From contig NZ_FNGG01000002.1 in the NCBI RefSeq assembly GCF_900102915.1, positions 335,047-399,046 of the forward strand: DNA of 64,000 nt, read 5' to 3'. A model generated the notes under the pieces. The model searched no databases and was not told where the DNA came from. It saw only the letters and a list, made by a program, of their open reading frames with translations. Source of the stretch: Salinimicrobium catena. GTDB taxonomy: Bacteria; Bacteroidota; Bacteroidia; Flavobacteriales; Flavobacteriaceae. This document shows, in pieces, positions 61,684 through 64,000 of the stretch. How positions within the stretch are numbered: position 1 is the first letter of the stretch; each line of letters opens with the position of its first letter. The position numbers and the translations under genes were made by a program.

Positions 61684-63330
61684 TTACTCATCCCTAAAGA
61701 GAATAGTATAACTGAGATAGATTCCCCCCATTGCTGCCAGAAGGAAAAAAATTATCGCTAAACCCGGGTACCCAAAGATCATAAAAGCAGAAGGGACACT
61801 CATCAACATGGCAGCCCCAATGATCATTGCCGCTATGATAAGCCCTAAAGTGATCCTGTTGGCCACTTTTTGAAAACCATCTGTAAACCTTTTCTCATCT
61901 ATCGCGTCAATGACTATTTTAAAGTCGTTATTGGCGAGATTTTCGGTGATCTTATTTACCCTTTCAGGCAGATGACCTATCAGATTCTTGGATTCCAGCA
62001 AGACAGAGAACAATTCTTCAGGAGCCAGTTCCTTCACCATCTTGTTCTGCATCAGTTTTTTCATGTAGTTCTTTACAGCTTCCCGAAGGTCATATTCGGG
62101 GGCAAGAAAAGCGATGATCTGGTCCATGTTCAACAGGATCTTCCCCAGGATATTTACGTCAACAGGCAGGTGAATGCCATTTTTGGCTGCGCTGCGGTTC
62201 ATTTGAATGAGTAGTTTCCCCGTTTGCATGTCTTTTGCAGTAGTGTTCCTGCTATCCTCTACCATTATGGAGATCTGCCTTCTAAATTCTTTTTCTGAAG
62301 CATCCAGCTGCCTTTCACTCATGTCAAGAAGAATGTCTGCGATCTCTTCTCCATCATTTTTGCTTAAAGCGAGCAACAAACGCAGCAGATGTTCCTGCAT
62401 CTTTCTGGAAAACTTGGCAACCATCCCCAGATCGATCAGGGCGATCTTATCATTTTCCAAGAGATGAATGTTACCGGGATGTGGGTCAGCATGAACAAAA
62501 CCGTCAGCTACGATTTGTTTGAGGTAGGCTTCAACCAGTTCATCAACCAATGGGGTATAATCTGTTTCTGTCTTTTTCAAAGGATTGACACTTGTGATCT
62601 TGGTGCCTTTGACATATTCCATGGTGAGCACCTTTGAAGTGGTATAATCCGGAATGGGTTGTGGCACAATAAGACGTCTGTACTCCTTCAGGTTTGTTCC
62701 AAGATTTATGAGATTATTGGCTTCCCTAAGATAATCCAGCTCCTGCAGCATGATCCGCTTAAGTTCAGAAAGTACATCTTTGAAACCGTACTGTTTGCCA
62801 ACCTGCGTATGTTTGACGGCCAGGGCAGCGACTTCCTCCAGGGTATTAAGATCATCAAGGAATTTTTTCCGGATTCCCGGGCGTTGCACTTTAACTGCCA
62901 CTGTCTTTCCCGATCTAAGTTCAGCTTTATGCACCTGGCCTATGGAGGCGCTTGCGAGGGGTTCTTCGTCAAAAGAATTAAAAGCCTTAGATATTTTGGT
63001 TCCAATTTCATGCTCCACTATTTCTTCAACCTCTTCGTAGGGAATAGGGGGCAGGTCATCCTGAAGGCTTGCGAGTGCCTGCAGATACCTGTCGGGAAGA
63101 AGATCGGGGCGGGTGGAAAGAAGCTGCCCCAGTTTGACGTAGGTAGGCCCCATTTTCTTCAGGTCCTCCACAAGTTCTTCGGGAGTTTGCTCATAATCAG
63201 AAAAGTTCCTTGCCGTTTCTTCCTCCATGGCATGGGAGGTGGTTTCATTCAAAAGGTCGCTGTTCCAGTATTTGAGCATGAAACTGAGGAATTTTTGGTA
63301 GCGCTCAAGATTTTCGGGTAGAAGAGACAT
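61684..63330 (-). CDS. ubiB: ABC1/UbiB atypical kinase-like protein
   Basis: 548 residues. UbiB family motifs: YVKLGQLLSTRPDLLP (KxGQ), A-rich loop ASASIGQVHKA, AVKVQRPGI, HADPHPGNIHLL and ALIDLGM. The C-terminus has two membrane segments (TLGLIIAAMIIGAAMLMSVP and PGLAIIFFLLAAMGGIYLSY). In other bacteria UbiB supports ubiquinone synthesis by ATPase activity; Flavobacteriaceae use menaquinone, so the exact target differs or is unknown. Not part of the polysaccharide locus. Confidence 0.9.
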   Translation of the reverse strand: MSLLPENLERYQKFLSFMLKYWNSDLLNETTSHAMEEETARNFSDYEQTPEELVEDLKKMGPTYVKLGQLLSTRPDLLPDRYLQALASLQDDLPPIPYEEVEEIVEHEIGTKISKAFNSFDEEPLASASIGQVHKAELRSGKTVAVKVQRPGIRKKFLDDLNTLEEVAALAVKHTQVGKQYGFKDVLSELKRIMLQELDYLREANNLINLGTNLKEYRRLIVPQPIPDYTTSKVLTMEYVKGTKITSVNPLKKTETDYTPLVDELVEAYLKQIVADGFVHADPHPGNIHLLENDKIALIDLGMVAKFSRKMQEHLLRLLLALSKNDGEEIADILLDMSERQLDASEKEFRRQISIMVEDSRNTTAKDMQTGKLLIQMNRSAAKNGIHLPVDVNILGKILLNMDQIIAFLAPEYDLREAVKNYMKKLMQNKMVKELAPEELFSVLLESKNLIGHLPERVNKITENLANNDFKIVIDAIDEKRFTDGFQKVANRITLGLIIAAMIIGAAMLMSVPSAFMIFGYPGLAIIFFLLAAMGGIYLSYTILFRDE

Positions 63331-63598
63331 AACTTTTGGTTAGATTTTGCACTTTGACTACCTAAGTTAATTAATTCAGGATTATCTCTTAAGTATTCTC
63401 CTACTTAATACGGCAGATTTTAGGAAACTTTGTGATTCTGCTGAAGTGGTCTCTTTTTCTTCCGTGGGGTTAAAGAGCCCATGGCTAATATAAAACGGAA
63501 GGATTTATTTTAGAAATATAACATTCTGAAGCAAAATAGCTTGGGAAAAAGTCAGCGAAAAAAGGCAGAAAAGGTTTGCACAAAAGTATCTGATAACA
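63331..63598. other. Intergenic stretch between ubiB and the tRNA genes
   Basis: No gene is supported. Most of it is AT-rich. The upstream region of ubiB (- strand) shows no clear TAnnTTTG. The far end holds the tRNA promoter. Confidence 0.5.
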
Positions 63599-63606
63599 TA
63601 CATTTG
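63575..63606 (+). promoter_or_regulatory. tRNA operon promoter
   Basis: TTTG at 63575-63578, a 20-base spacer and TACATTTG at 63599-63606, an excellent Bacteroidota consensus match. Start predicted near 63613, about 30 bases before tRNA-Ser. Confidence 0.75.
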
Positions 63607-63643
63607 CAACCGCAAAATAATTGCAAGTTCATATTTTTTTAAA

Positions 63644-63728
63644 GGAGAGTTGCCAGAGTGGTTAATGGAGCAGTTTGCTAAACTGTCGACGAGCAATTGT
63701 CGCGTGAGTTCGAATCTCACACTCTCCG
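63644..63728 (+). tRNA. tRNA-Ser(GCT)
   Basis: 85 bases. Acceptor GGAGAGT (63644-63650) pairs with ACTCTCC (63721-63727), discriminator G. The anticodon loop ttgctaa carries GCT, reading AGC/AGT. A long variable arm (cgacgagcaattgtcg) marks a class II tRNA, and the T-arm is gtgag-ttcgaat-ctcac. CCA is not encoded. Confidence 0.97.
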
Positions 63729-63794
63729 CGATAGATTCAGTATTCTGAATTCAATATTCAAAAATTGAAATTTGGATGTTGATTATTTAAACTT

Positions 63795-63810
63795 ATCAGC
63801 TTAAGCTGAT
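63795..63810. repeat. Perfect 16-bp palindrome before tRNA-Pro
   Basis: atcagcttaagctgat ends two bases before the tRNA-Pro 5' end. As RNA it would form a hairpin; it may guide processing of the precursor or be a protein site. Confidence 0.6.
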
Positions 63811-63812
63811 CT

Positions 63813-63887
63813 CGGGGTGTAGCGTAGCCCGGTTATCGCGCCTGCTTTGGGAGCAGGAGGCCGCAGGTTCGAATCCTGCCACCCCGA
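63813..63887 (+). tRNA. tRNA-Pro(TGG)
   Basis: 75 bases. Acceptor CGGGGTG pairs with CACCCCG, discriminator A. The anticodon stem cctgc/gcagg encloses tttggga with anticodon TGG, reading CCN codons. T-arm gcagg-ttcgaat-cctgc. CCA is not encoded. Probably co-transcribed with tRNA-Ser. Confidence 0.97.
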
Positions 63888-63890
63888 CTT

Positions 63891-63926
63891 AAAAAAGGTT
63901 CCGTATGTTAATGCGGAGCCTTTTTA
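63891..63926 (+). terminator. Terminator of the tRNA operon
   Basis: Stem aaaaaggttccg (63892-63903) with cggagccttttt (63914-63925), one G-T wobble, followed by T-rich sequence. Confidence 0.85.
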
Positions 63927-63945
63927 TTTTTTACAAAATAATAAT

Positions 63946-64000
63946 GCCGCAGGTTCCCCCGATGCTTCGGGGCTGCCACCCCGACTTAAAAAAGGTTCCG
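63946..64000 (+). repeat. Partial duplicate of the tRNA-Pro 3' end with altered T-arm
   Basis: gccgcaggttc at 63946-63956 repeats 63860-63870, and 63973-64000 repeats 63876-63903 base for base (28 bases, running into the window end). Between them the original gaatc is replaced by a GC hairpin ccccga-tgct-tcgggg (63957-63972). The copy covers the T-arm, acceptor 3' strand and the first arm of the terminator, so it is not a functional tRNA as far as seen. Confidence 0.8.

Noticed and set aside
63505..63720. 71-residue ORF on the - strand
   Set aside because: It runs through tRNA-Ser.

Overview
The window looks like a chromosome segment of a marine-type member of the Flavobacteriaceae (Bacteroidota; Gramella/Salegentibacter-like, genus not resolvable by eye). 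The signs are Bacteroidota promoters (TTG about 20 bases before TAnnTTTG), few Shine-Dalgarno sites, lipoproteins whose mature N-termini carry an acidic surface-export-type signal (CSKDED, CSKDDP), and family-typical genes: TlpA/DUF4369 lipoprotein, Bacteroidota GlmM, Wzi, PHP-type tyrosine phosphatase. No phage, insertion sequence or CRISPR array was seen.

Layout. 1-3607: three tandem paralogous surface lipoproteins that share a core but have different C-terminal modules (EF-hand-like plus CHRD/SOD-like, none, thrombospondin type 3 repeats). 3608-4706: an AT-rich gene-poor stretch, then an astacin metalloprotease lipoprotein. 5812-13181: housekeeping and envelope genes (gamma-glutamyltransferase, ACP phosphodiesterase, phosphoglucosamine mutase, lipid A-type acyltransferase, rhomboid protease, SIMPL protein, TlpA-type lipoprotein). 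13302-20634: a GAF protein, an HD phosphohydrolase fused to a Pycsar-effector-type membrane domain, and a very large lipoprotein combining a metallophosphoesterase, a probable atypical-kinase-like region and an Omp85-like barrel. 20703-23845: mscS and dps, two small proteins and a LacI regulator.

23972-61682 is the main feature: a roughly 38 kb capsule/exopolysaccharide locus, almost all on the + strand. It encodes UDP-HexNAc 4-epimerase, UDP-HexNAc dehydrogenase and UDP-glucose dehydrogenase (uronic acid donors); a PAPS module cysQ-DUF2061-cysC-cysD-cysN without reductive sulfur genes; two fused hexapeptide-acyltransferase/sulfotransferase proteins with reciprocal active-site loss and a separate sulfotransferase; a Wzx flippase, a PglK-like ABC exporter and a Wzy candidate; seven glycosyltransferases, two GNAT acyltransferases and two NodB-type deacetylases; a complete pglC-pglD-pglE-pglF set for an N,N'-diacetylbacillosamine primer; and Wza, Wzc, CpsB-type phosphatase and Wzi. 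Together these predict a sulfated, uronic-acid-containing polysaccharide that is primed, polymerised, exported and anchored by this one locus, with PAPS made and PAP removed in place.

61684-64000: a UbiB/ABC1 kinase, then tRNA-Ser(GCT) and tRNA-Pro(TGG). The 3' part of tRNA-Pro and its terminator start are repeated just downstream with the T-loop replaced by a GC hairpin, cut by the window end.
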